Source: Streptomyces sp. DH37
GTDB taxonomy: Bacteria; Actinomycetota; Actinomycetes; Streptomycetales; Streptomycetaceae
Assembly (NCBI RefSeq): GCF_029813835.1
Contig: NZ_JARVKV010000046.1
Span: 1-52,670 of the forward strand
DNA length: 52,670 nucleotides
Reading direction: 5' to 3'
Numbering within the stretch: position 1 is the stretch's first letter; every line of letters starts with the position of its first letter. Below the pieces are notes generated by a model. The model did not search any database, was not told where the DNA came from, and saw only the letters and a list, made by a program, of their open reading frames with translations. The position numbers and the translations under genes are program-made. Positions 24,552 through 32,071 of this stretch are shown piece by piece.

Positions 24552-25166
24552 ATGCTGTCGGTGAAGATCCTGCTCGCCGAGGACGTGCACATGGTCAGGG
24601 GGGCGCTGGTCGCCCTGCTGGAACTGGAGCCCGACTTCGAGGTCGTGGCCGCCGTCGACCGCGGGGACCGCGTCGTGGACGCCGCGCTGGAGGCCCGGCC
24701 CGACGTGGCCGTCCTCGACGTCGACCTGCCCGGCGTCGACGGGCTCACCGCGGCGGCCCGCCTGCACGAGCGGCTTCCCGGCTGCCGGACCCTGATCCTC
24801 ACCAGCCTCGGCCGCCCCGGCACCCTGCGCCGGGCCCTGGCCGCGCACGTCACCGGGTTCCTGCTCAAGGACGCGCCCTCCGACCAGCTCGCCCACGCGG
24901 TGCGCTCCGTCGCCCAGGGCCAGCGCGTGATCGACCCCCAGCTGGCGCTCTCCGCCTGGGACTGCCCCGACAACCCGCTCTCGCCGCGGGAGCTGGAGGT
25001 GCTGCGGCTGGCCGCGCAGGGGGCCGACGCCGCCGAGATCGCCGGTTCGCTGTACCTGTCGAAGGGCACCGTCCGCAACTACCTCACGACCATCGTCGCC
25101 AAGCTCAACGCGCGCAACCGCATCGACGCCGTGCGGATCGCCGAGGAGGCGGGCTGGATCCCGTGA
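24552..25166 (+). CDS. NarL/LuxR-type response regulator
   Basis: 204 residues. The receiver domain (about 4-120) has the acidic pocket LLAEDVH, the phosphoacceptor Asp in AVLDVDLPG, the Thr/Ser in LILTS and the Lys in LLKDAPS. The LuxR-type helix-turn-helix is C-terminal (LSPRELEVLRLAAQGADAAE then GTVRNYLTTIVAKLNARNR). It lies 50 nt after the kinase and forms a complete two-component pair with it. Candidate targets are the inverted repeat at 20325-20347 between SARP and the RiPP genes, giving feedback and perhaps control of the SARP gene. Confidence 0.92.
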   Translation: MLSVKILLAEDVHMVRGALVALLELEPDFEVVAAVDRGDRVVDAALEARPDVAVLDVDLPGVDGLTAAARLHERLPGCRTLILTSLGRPGTLRRALAAHVTGFLLKDAPSDQLAHAVRSVAQGQRVIDPQLALSAWDCPDNPLSPRELEVLRLAAQGADAAEIAGSLYLSKGTVRNYLTTIVAKLNARNRIDAVRIAEEAGWIP

Positions 25167-25225
25167 GCCGCCGGCGGGCTCGGCGGCGCCGGCGGGACCG
25201 GCGCGGCGCAGGCCGCGGACGCGTG

Positions 25226-26134
25226 TCACCGGCCGCCCCCGGGGCCGCCGCCCGCCGAGCCGCCAACCGAGCCGCCCGCCGAGCTGCCAACCGAGCCGCC
25301 CACCGCGCCGAACAGCGCGTCCAGGAGACCGTCGTCCAGCGCGGTGCGCACCGACAGGTCGACGGTCTCGCCGAACCCCGCGTCGTACACGGCGGTGGCG
25401 ACCACGTACCGCCCGTCCACCACGCGGGTGCCGAAGGTCCACTCGCCGCCGCCCACCGGTGTGCCGTCGGGCCGCACCAGCCGTATGCCGTGCGCGTCCA
25501 GGGCGAAGCCGAACTCGGTGAAGCGGAACCGCAGCCCCTGGCCGAGCGCCTTGCTGTAGGCCTCCTTCAGGGTCCACAGCCGCACCAGGGTGTCGTTGCG
25601 CGCCGTCGTGCCCCGCCCCTCCACCTCGTCCAGCCGCGCCAGCTCGTAGGGGGTGCAGCCCTGGGACTCCGAGCCGGTGCCGGCCATCCTGCGGCCGGCC
25701 AGTTCCACGTCCACCCCGATGCGGCCCCTGCGGGTGACGCCGACGACCAGCACCTCCTCGGTGTGGCTCAGGCTGACGTCGATCTGGTCGCAGCCGCGCA
25801 CGTACGGCCGTCCGCCCGGCTGGTAGGCCAGGTCCACCTGGTCCGCCGCCGTGTCGATGACCGCGGCGACCACGTGCCGCAGCAGCAGCCGGGAGGCGGC
25901 GAAACGTTCCTTCGTGCGGGGGTGGGACAGCGACTCGTAGCGGTGCCAGTCCCGTCCCAGCAGCGGTCGCAGGGCCTCCGGGCCGCCGGGGAACCGCCAG
26001 TCGGGCAGCCGCCCGGCCACCACCACCGACCCCGACCGCGCCAGCTCCCGGCGGACCCGGTCCCAGGGGCCGTGGGGACCGGTGACCTCCAGGAGCCGCG
26101 GGGACGTCTGCGGGCCCCGCGCGGACTCCCCCAC
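25226..26134 (-). CDS. Sfp-type 4'-phosphopantetheinyl transferase
   Basis: 302 residues. Sfp-family motifs are GRPYVRG-DQIDVSLSHTEE, RIGVDVE (Mg-binding Asp/Glu) and WTLKEAYSKALGQGL. It adds the phosphopantetheine arm from CoA to apo-carrier proteins, here the ACP at 14517 and the ACP domain of the adjacent ACP-AT protein. The GTG start at 26134 is one base past the ACP-AT stop, with GGAGGA 5 nt upstream. The last about 27 residues are a Gly/Ser/Ala repeat (two 24-bp DNA units at 25257-25304), not part of the fold. It converges on the response regulator gene with a 59-bp gap. Confidence 0.9.
   Translation of the reverse strand: MGESARGPQTSPRLLEVTGPHGPWDRVRRELARSGSVVVAGRLPDWRFPGGPEALRPLLGRDWHRYESLSHPRTKERFAASRLLLRHVVAAVIDTAADQVDLAYQPGGRPYVRGCDQIDVSLSHTEEVLVVGVTRRGRIGVDVELAGRRMAGTGSESQGCTPYELARLDEVEGRGTTARNDTLVRLWTLKEAYSKALGQGLRFRFTEFGFALDAHGIRLVRPDGTPVGGGEWTFGTRVVDGRYVVATAVYDAGFGETVDLSVRTALDDGLLDALFGAVGGSVGSSAGGSVGGSAGGGPGGGR
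25257..25304. repeat. 24-bp tandem repeat, two copies
   Basis: Two 24-bp units differing at a few positions encode the Gly/Ser-rich tail of the phosphopantetheinyl transferase. Confidence 0.7.
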
Positions 26135-26135
26135 C

Positions 26136-27377
26136 TCAGTCCTCCGCCAGGGCCGCGGAGAGCGGTCCGGCGTCCAGCACGGAGAGCACGCCGGCGAGGT
26201 CCACCGCGTTGGTCTCCGGCCCGCGGCACATGGGCAGGCAGACGGGCCCCCGGCTGCCCCCCATCCGGCGCAGGAACGGGGTGAGGACCGCCTTGGGGCC
26301 GATCTCGACCACATGGGTGGGGGTCTGCTGGGCCAGCAGGTGGCGGGCCGCGTCGGCGAACCGCACCGTGGAGGTGATCTGCCGGGACCAGTAGGGGACG
26401 TAGAGCGGCTCGGTGGTGAACCCGCCCCGCACCGTGGAGTAGTAGGGGATGCGCGGCGCGCCGCCGGGCAGCCGCCGCGCCACCGTCTCGAACCGGGGCA
26501 GGACCGGGTCCATCAGCGGGGAGTGGAAGGCGTGGGTGACGTTCAGCATGGTGGCGGCGACGCCCCGGGCGGCCAGCTTCTCCTGGACCCGCTCCAGCCC
26601 CGCGATCTCGCCGGACAGCACGGTGGCCTTGGCGGCGTTGACCGCCCCGATGCTCACCCCGGGCTCGTCGGACAGCAGCTCGGCCGCCTCGTACGCGGGG
26701 GCGCAGGTGGCCATCATCCCGCCGCCGGAGGGCAGGTACTGCATGAAGGCGCCCCGCAGCGCGACCATCTGGGCGGCGGCCTCCAGCGTCAGCGCACCGG
26801 CGACGGCGGCGGCGGCGAACTCGCCGATGCCGTGCCCCAGCACCGCCACCGGCCGCACCCCCGACTCCTCCAGCGTGCGGGCCAGCGCGTACTCGACGGC
26901 GAACAGCGCGGGCTGGGTGAACGCCGTCTGGTGGATGCGCCGGTCCCCGCTGAGGATCAGGTCGACGACCGACAGCCCGGTGTAGGGCAGCAGGGCGTCG
27001 GCCGCCTCGTCCAGGTGGGTGCGGTAGCCCGTGGAGTGCAGGTACAGGCCGGAGGTCATGCCCGGGTGCTGCGAGCCCTGCCCGGTGAACACGAACGCCG
27101 CGCGCACCCGGCCGTCCCCGCCGGGCCGGGGATCCCGCAGCGCGAGGTACCGGGCCAGGGCGCGCACGGTCGGGTACGCCCAGATGTCGGTGGGGTCGAT
27201 CAGCGGGCCGAACTCCTCCTCGATGTCGCCGTAGAGGCTGAGCGCGGCCACGGAGTCCAGCCCGTGCTCGACGAACGACGCGGCCTCCTCCACCGGCCTC
27301 TCGAGGTAGTGGGCCAGTCGTTCCGACAGCCAGTCGGCGTACGCCTGCTCGCGTACCTTGCGAGGGAGTACGGACAT
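26136..27377 (-). CDS. ACP-AT didomain protein with Ser-less acyltransferase
   Basis: 413 residues. An N-terminal carrier domain (1-82) has the attachment site EHGLDSVAALSLYG (Ser42). It is fused to a malonyltransferase-like domain (about 92-395) with FTGQGSQ, Arg208 (ALRGAFMQ) and His285 (THAFHSPLM). The nucleophile motif reads GHGIGE: Gly183 replaces the Ser of GHSxG (codon GGC, one base from AGC). The AT is therefore likely inactive, or serves as a docking, gatekeeping or scaffold domain for the attached ACP. Operon order is AMP ligase, dehydrogenase, this gene, transferase, so the ACP probably carries the starter acyl group. The ATG at 27377 is chosen over GTG 27380 because of AAAAGGAG spacing. 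Confidence 0.85.
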   Translation of the reverse strand: MSVLPRKVREQAYADWLSERLAHYLERPVEEAASFVEHGLDSVAALSLYGDIEEEFGPLIDPTDIWAYPTVRALARYLALRDPRPGGDGRVRAAFVFTGQGSQHPGMTSGLYLHSTGYRTHLDEAADALLPYTGLSVVDLILSGDRRIHQTAFTQPALFAVEYALARTLEESGVRPVAVLGHGIGEFAAAAVAGALTLEAAAQMVALRGAFMQYLPSGGGMMATCAPAYEAAELLSDEPGVSIGAVNAAKATVLSGEIAGLERVQEKLAARGVAATMLNVTHAFHSPLMDPVLPRFETVARRLPGGAPRIPYYSTVRGGFTTEPLYVPYWSRQITSTVRFADAARHLLAQQTPTHVVEIGPKAVLTPFLRRMGGSRGPVCLPMCRGPETNAVDLAGVLSVLDAGPLSAALAED

Positions 27378-27425
27378 CACTCGCTCCTTTTCAAGCGGCT
27401 CGGGAAGGGGCGGCGCGGCGGCGGG

Positions 27426-29165
27426 TCAGGCCAGGGCCGTGCCGTAGAGGTCGTAGCTGCGCCGTCCGTGCAGCCGTGCCAGGACCTCGCTGAGCACCCG
27501 CCGCTCGCAGACGGCGGGACGGTCCGGCAGGGGCAGGCCGAGCCGTCGGCACAGGCGGTACAGGGCGGCCGCCGGCCAGGCGGGGTCGGCGAGGAACCCG
27601 CCGGCGCCCGTGCCGCCGGCGCCGGAGCGCTGCTCGCGCCACACGCCCAGGCAGGCGGCTGCGGCCAGCACCAGGGCGTAGCGGTCGGCCAGCGCGAAGC
27701 TGCGCGGGGCGACCAGGGAGGCGCGGTCGCCCGGCTCGATCCCGGCGAACGCCTCGCGCAGTTCGCCGAGTTCGGTGACCAGGGCGCGGGTGAGGTGCCG
27801 CAGCGCCCCCCGGCACTCGGGGGTGTCCCCGGGCAGGTCCGCGCTCCCCAGCAGGCCGTCGGTGGCCACCAGGGTCGCGGCGAGCGGGTCGCTGTCGCCC
27901 AGCAGCGCGGGCCGGGCCGGGTCCAGCGGGGGCAGGTCCCCGTGGAGCCGGAACAGGCCGGCGGGCGCCTCGGCGTCGGCGAACCAGGCGTGCCGGGCGA
28001 AGAACGGCAGCTGCGGCAGGATGCTGACCTGGCGGCCCGCGCTGCCGGCGTGGCCGAGCGAGGTGACCGGCAGGTCGCGCAACTGCTTCTGGAACATCGC
28101 GTACGCGCCGTCCTCGGCGAAGCTCTCCTCCCCCAGGACCGCGGACATCTCGTCCATCGACTCCGCGGTGATCTTCGGCGCGAGGTAGGCGGCCGCGGCG
28201 GCGTACGCGCTGGTCTGCTGGGGCAGCAGGTGCAGCCCGCGCGTGGCGACCAGGGCGAGGCAGTCGCTCAGCAGCAGGTCCAGGAACGCGCCGGTGAGGA
28301 CGTCCCGCACGTGCTGGACGTCCAGCGAGGAGCGGCCGTCGGCCCGGCGGCGCACCGCGAAGCGGGCCACGGTGCGCAGCGCGGTGTCCGCCCCGGCCAG
28401 CACGATGGACGGGATCAGGCCCCGGATGGCCAGCGAGGAGCGCAGGGACAGCTCGTAGCCCTCCCCCAGGGCGCCGACCAGCGCCTCGCGCGGCACCGGG
28501 CAGTCCACCGCCCGCAGGCCGCCGAACTCGGCGCTGCGCATGCCGTTGGTGGAGCGCCGGGCGAGGTCGGTCAGCCGTCCCTCGGGCAGCTTCCCGCGGT
28601 CCAGCAGCAGGACCGAGTGGCTGCGGCCGCCACCGCCGCCGGAGGTGCGGGCGAAGACGACGAGGCCGTCGGCGCGGGAGGCGTTGGCGATCACCGCCTT
28701 GCTGCCGTTGAGCAGGAAGCCGCCGCCGTCCGCGGGACGGGCGGTGAACTCCTCGCGGACGAAGTCGTTGCCGTGGGCCACCTCGTGGCGCGCGACGGCG
28801 ACGCGGCGGCCCTCCAGCAGGTGGCCCGCCACCTCGGCCCGCTGCGCGTCGTCGCCCGCGATCCACACGGGGGCGGCGGCGAAGAAGCAGTTGAGCCCGT
28901 AACCGAAGCCGACGGAGGCGTCGCGGCGGAAGACCGGGCGCAGCACCCGGCCCAGGGTGTCCATCCGCGACAGCCTGCCGCCCAGCTCCTCGGGCACGAA
29001 CTCGGCGTTGAAGCCGTACGCGTCGAGGACCTCCTCCGCACCGGCGAGCACGCTGCCGGACCCGTCGGCGGCCAGGATGGCGTCCTGGCCCAGCGGGTTG
29101 TCCGGGTCGTCCAGCGGGCCGAAGGCGCGCTCCAGCGCGTCGGCGCGGTCCTCGCACACCTCCAT
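27426..29165 (-). CDS. Acyl-CoA dehydrogenase-like flavoprotein (atypical)
   Basis: 579 residues, about 200 longer than common acyl-CoA dehydrogenases. The N-terminal and middle domains are recognisable (FVPEELGGRLSRMDTLGR, ASVGFGYGLNCFFAAAP, GFLLNGSKAVIANAS). A helical C-terminal domain follows (LAIRGLIPSIVLAGADTALR to about 410), then an extra helical extension of about 170 residues. In the region where many family members have the base Glu (YEGTSEIQ) this protein reads SLGHAGSAGRQ, so the usual Glu seems absent there. It may desaturate an ACP-bound acyl chain made by the AMP ligase, as FAAL/dehydrogenase pairs do in lipopeptide pathways, or have another role. The ATG overlaps the AMP-ligase stop by one base. 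Confidence 0.72.
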   Translation of the reverse strand: MEVCEDRADALERAFGPLDDPDNPLGQDAILAADGSGSVLAGAEEVLDAYGFNAEFVPEELGGRLSRMDTLGRVLRPVFRRDASVGFGYGLNCFFAAAPVWIAGDDAQRAEVAGHLLEGRRVAVARHEVAHGNDFVREEFTARPADGGGFLLNGSKAVIANASRADGLVVFARTSGGGGGRSHSVLLLDRGKLPEGRLTDLARRSTNGMRSAEFGGLRAVDCPVPREALVGALGEGYELSLRSSLAIRGLIPSIVLAGADTALRTVARFAVRRRADGRSSLDVQHVRDVLTGAFLDLLLSDCLALVATRGLHLLPQQTSAYAAAAAYLAPKITAESMDEMSAVLGEESFAEDGAYAMFQKQLRDLPVTSLGHAGSAGRQVSILPQLPFFARHAWFADAEAPAGLFRLHGDLPPLDPARPALLGDSDPLAATLVATDGLLGSADLPGDTPECRGALRHLTRALVTELGELREAFAGIEPGDRASLVAPRSFALADRYALVLAAAACLGVWREQRSGAGGTGAGGFLADPAWPAAALYRLCRRLGLPLPDRPAVCERRVLSEVLARLHGRRSYDLYGTALA

Positions 29166-30949
29166 CACCTCTCTCCGGCGGTCATCAGTTCCCTCACCTC
29201 GGGGAGGACCTCCTGGTGCAGCGGGCGCAGCTCGCCGCGGAGGAACAGGCCGCGCATCGCGGCGCGCTCCACCTTGCCGCTGGTGGTGCGGCGCACCGTG
29301 CCGGGCCGCACCAGCAGCACTCCACCGGGCCGCACCTCGAACTCCTCGGTGAGGCGGTTGCCGGCGGCGGTGGCGAGCGCGGCCAGGTCGATGTCGTAGC
29401 GGCCGCGGGCGCGCAGTTCCTGGACGACCACGATCCGGTCCCGCTCGCCGGGCACCGCGAACGCCGTCGCGGCCCCGAACAGCGAGCTGACCTGCTGCAC
29501 CGTGCGCTCCAGGTCCTGCGGGTAGAGATTGCGGCCGGCCACCACGATCACGTCCTTGAGGCGGCCGGTGACGTACAGCTCGCCGTCCTCGACGGCGCCC
29601 AGGTCGCCGGTGCGCAGCCAGCCGCGCTCGCCGTCGGCGGTCCGCCCGTCGAAGACGGCCGCGCTCTCCGCCGGGCGGCCCCAGTAGCCGCGGGCGACGC
29701 CCGCGCCGCGCAGCCAGATCTCCCCGATCCGGCCGTCGGGCAGCGTCTCGAGGCTCTCGGGGTCCACCACGCGCAGCTCCCCGTCGGCGACGGGGCCGCA
29801 GGAGACCAGGGTGCGGGCGGGGCGGCCGGGCACCGGGGGGCGCAGTTCGTGGCGCTCCAGGGCGGCGGCGTCCGCGGTCCGCTCCGTGAGCACGGGCGCA
29901 GGGGCGGCTGCGGGAGCGGCTGCGGGAGCGGCCGGGCGAGCGGCGCCGGCCACCAGCAGGGTGGCCTCGGCCAGCCCGTAGCAGGGGGTCAGCGCCTCGG
30001 GCCGCAGCCCGGCCGGGGCGAACCGCTCGGCGAAGGCGCGCAGGGTCTCGGCGCGCACCGGCTCGCCGCCGCTGACGGCGGTCTCCCAGCCGGACAGGTC
30101 CAGGCCCGCGATCTGCTCGTCGGTGATCCGGCGCAGGCACAGGTCGTACGCGAAGTCGGGGGCGCCGCTGACGGTCACGCCGTACCGCGAGACCGCCTCC
30201 AGCCAGCGGACCGGCCTCTTGACGAACGCGGCGGGGGTGAGCAGCACGGCGGTGCCGCCCAGCCACAGCGGGTGCAGCAGCTGCCCGACGAGCCCCATGT
30301 CGTGGTGGAAGGGCAGCCAGCCGCCGAGCCGGGCCCCGGGGCGGGTGCGCAGCACGCGGCCGATCGCCTCCTGGTTGGCCAGGATGTTGCCGTGGGTGAC
30401 CACCACGCCGCGCGGGTCGCGGGTGGAGCCGGAGGTGTACTGGAGGAAGGCGACGGAGTCGGCGTCCAGATCGGGCGGGGTCCAGGGGTACGCGCCGGGG
30501 ACCGCGTCCGCCGCCAGGCAGGGGATGCTCCCGTAGCCGGTGCGGGCCAGCAGCCGGGAGACCTCCGGGGCCTCGGACGAGTCGCTCAGGGCGATGCTGA
30601 CGGCCGCGTCCTTGACGATGCCCGCGACCCGCTCCTCGTGGTGGCGCCGCCCGCCCGCCGGTGGCACGGGGATCGCGACGGCCCCCGCGTACAGGCAGGC
30701 CAGCAGGCTGACGGCGAACAGCCGCCGCGACGACTGCAGGACCAGCACCCGCTCGCCCGCGGCGCCGTGCGCCTGGAGCCAGCCGGCGAGGGCCCTGGCG
30801 GCGGCGTCCAGCTCCCCGTAGGAGACCGTCTCGGCCGCCCGTGGCCCGTTCCCGCCGCCCGCCTCGGAAAGCAGGACGAGTGCCTCCCGGTCGGACGACT
30901 CCTCGGCCCTGGCCAGAATGAGTTCGGTGAAGCTCCGGTAACCGTTCAA
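29165..30949 (-). CDS. Fatty-acyl-AMP ligase-like adenylating enzyme
   Basis: 594 residues of the ANL superfamily. Motifs: the P-loop-like LQYTSGSTRDPRGVVVTHGN, GWLPFHHDMGLVG, TPCYGLAEATL, GWLRTGDLG and a C-terminal domain ending TSGKVERAAMRGLF with the catalytic Lys. The pattern LPFHHDMGL and SGAPDFAYDLC resembles fatty-acyl-AMP ligases that activate carboxylic acids and hand them to an ACP without CoA. The probable acceptor is the ACP-AT protein two genes downstream. The frame begins at TTG 30949 (LNGYRSF...), with a GAGGGGGAGG ribosome-binding site; no in-frame ATG fits. It heads a four-gene operon with a SARP-type promoter. Confidence 0.88.
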   Translation of the reverse strand: MNGYRSFTELILARAEESSDREALVLLSEAGGGNGPRAAETVSYGELDAAARALAGWLQAHGAAGERVLVLQSSRRLFAVSLLACLYAGAVAIPVPPAGGRRHHEERVAGIVKDAAVSIALSDSSEAPEVSRLLARTGYGSIPCLAADAVPGAYPWTPPDLDADSVAFLQYTSGSTRDPRGVVVTHGNILANQEAIGRVLRTRPGARLGGWLPFHHDMGLVGQLLHPLWLGGTAVLLTPAAFVKRPVRWLEAVSRYGVTVSGAPDFAYDLCLRRITDEQIAGLDLSGWETAVSGGEPVRAETLRAFAERFAPAGLRPEALTPCYGLAEATLLVAGAARPAAPAAAPAAAPAPVLTERTADAAALERHELRPPVPGRPARTLVSCGPVADGELRVVDPESLETLPDGRIGEIWLRGAGVARGYWGRPAESAAVFDGRTADGERGWLRTGDLGAVEDGELYVTGRLKDVIVVAGRNLYPQDLERTVQQVSSLFGAATAFAVPGERDRIVVVQELRARGRYDIDLAALATAAGNRLTEEFEVRPGGVLLVRPGTVRRTTSGKVERAAMRGLFLRGELRPLHQEVLPEVRELMTAGER

Positions 30950-31015
30950 CGCCTCCCCCTCGCATGTCGTCGTGGCCGCCGGCCGGTGGCAACGGCTCCT
31001 CGTGACTCTTCCGGG

Positions 31016-31050
31016 AAGGTACGAACGCCCTCTCGAAGCGGGCTCGACAA
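31016..31050 (-). promoter_or_regulatory. SARP-type promoter of the AMP-ligase operon
   Basis: Heptamers TCGAAGC (31033) and TCGACAA (31044) lie 11 bp apart on the plus strand. On the minus strand, TACCTT (31016-31021) begins exactly 11 nt beyond, a good -10. The start codon is about 65 nt further. Confidence 0.65.
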
Positions 31051-31070
31051 CCTCCGGACCGCGTCCCGCC

Positions 31071-31328
31071 TCACGGCCGGGACCAGGCCACGGGCGAGCG
31101 GTAGCCGGGCCGTCCGGGACGCCAGGCGGCGCGCGGGACGGAGTGCGCGGGGTCCGCGGGGCCGGCCGGGTCGGCGGGGTCCGCGGGGTCCGCCGGGTCC
31201 GTGCCGTCCGCCGTCCGGCCGCGCTCGCCCAGGAGGGCCAGCAGCACGGCGGTGACGGCGGCCAGTTCCGCTTCGTCCGGCTCACCGCGGACGACGGTCA
31301 GCAGGGCCTGTCGCATCTCGTTGGCCAT
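31071..31328 (-). CDS. Acyl-CoA carboxylase epsilon subunit
   Basis: 85 residues. The short actinobacterial epsilon-subunit pattern is seen: VVRGEPDEAELAAVTAVLLALL, a disordered linker, and the basic end AWRPGRPGYRSPVAW. These subunits stabilise the alpha/beta carboxylase complex. The linker contains DPA repeats encoded by a 9-bp tandem repeat. The partner beta subunit is 12 kb away (17713-19350) and both genes share the same promoter geometry. The ATG at 31328 lacks a Shine-Dalgarno and lies 6 nt after CACCGT, suggesting a leaderless mRNA. Confidence 0.82.
   Translation of the reverse strand: MANEMRQALLTVVRGEPDEAELAAVTAVLLALLGERGRTADGTDPADPADPADPAGPADPAHSVPRAAWRPGRPGYRSPVAWSRP
31149..31211. 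repeat. 9-bp tandem repeat, seven copies
   Basis: Seven units related to GGGGTCCGC, coding for Ala-Asp-Pro-type tripeptides in the linker of the carboxylase epsilon subunit. Confidence 0.75.
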
Positions 31329-31334
31329 GGGGGA

Positions 31335-31369
31335 ACGGTGGGCCCCGCCGCTCGAGGGGCGCTCGCGCG
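31335..31369 (-). promoter_or_regulatory. SARP-type promoter of carboxylase epsilon gene, leaderless geometry
   Basis: Heptamers TCGAGGG (31352) and TCGCGCG (31363), then 11 nt on the minus strand to CACCGT (31335-31340), then 6 nt to the ATG at 31328. Confidence 0.55.
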
Positions 31370-31379
31370 CGGAACGGGC

Positions 31380-31415
31380 GCGGGCCGGGAGCCCTCCGTG
31401 GGACTCCCGGCCCGC
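31380..31415. terminator. Hairpin terminator after the ABM-domain gene
   Basis: Perfect 12-bp arms (31380-31391, 31404-31415) lie 24 nt past the stop of the minus-strand ABM gene. They separate it from the carboxylase epsilon gene, which has its own promoter. Confidence 0.55.
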
Positions 31416-31438
31416 CAGGGTCCGTCCGGCCGCGGGGA

Positions 31439-32071
31439 TCAGCCGGCGACGCCCCGCTCGTAGGCGATGTGCCGGGTCCGCTCGATGCGGAACCTGGCGA
31501 CGCGGTCCAGCCGGCCGACCGCCTCCCGGCAGTCGTCGTCGGCCAGGGCGCGGTCGCAGGACCCGGTGTCGTACCACCACGCCACGCCCAGGTACTGCTG
31601 CGGCCGCAGCGCCGACCGCAGCAGGTCGAAGCCGCCGAAGCCCTCCGTGCCGACGAAGTGCCGGGACAGCTCGCGGACCTCCTTCTCGAACTCCAGGCAC
31701 CCGCCCAGGACCGTGCTCGGTATCAGCACCACGTTCTCGTGGCCCTCCCGCGCGTTGCGCACCAGCACCCGGTCCACGCTCACCGCGTGGTCGGCCTCGG
31801 TGTCCACCATGGGTTCCAGGCACTGCACGTGCTCGAGGAAGGTCTCGGTGTGGACGGTGTCGATGAAGCCCTCGAGGCTGCGCCAGTGCCCGATGTGGAC
31901 GTAGACGTCCGGCGAGTCCACCAGCCGTACGGTCACCAGGTAGGCGAAGTCCGGCCGGCGGCGCAGGTACTGGGAGTGCTCGCGGAAGTCCTGTTCGAAC
32001 TTCCCCGGGTCACCCTTGACGGTGAACCGGTTGACGATGGTGAGAGGGCGGTTGAGGTCACGGTCGGTCAT
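31439..32071 (-). CDS. Tandem ABM-domain protein (antibiotic biosynthesis monooxygenase fold)
   Basis: 210 residues that read as two ferredoxin-like ABM domains. The first (about 8-105) has IVNRFTVKGDPGKFEQDFREHSQYLRR.. and the second (about 112-200) begins ENVVLIPSTVLGGCLEFEKEV. Proteins of this fold in type II PKS clusters (ActVA-Orf6, TcmH, SnoaB relatives) oxidise anthrone-like intermediates to quinones without cofactors, or act in cyclisation. It overlaps the aromatase/cyclase gene by 14 nt and is co-expressed with it. Catalytic residues are not assigned. Confidence 0.72.
   Translation of the reverse strand: MTDRDLNRPLTIVNRFTVKGDPGKFEQDFREHSQYLRRRPDFAYLVTVRLVDSPDVYVHIGHWRSLEGFIDTVHTETFLEHVQCLEPMVDTEADHAVSVDRVLVRNAREGHENVVLIPSTVLGGCLEFEKEVRELSRHFVGTEGFGGFDLLRSALRPQQYLGVAWWYDTGSCDRALADDDCREAVGRLDRVARFRIERTRHIAYERGVAG

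Noticed and set aside
26082..29399. 1105-residue open frame on the plus strand
   Set aside because: It is antisense to the ACP-AT and dehydrogenase-like genes, with shadow-type composition and no recognisable domain.
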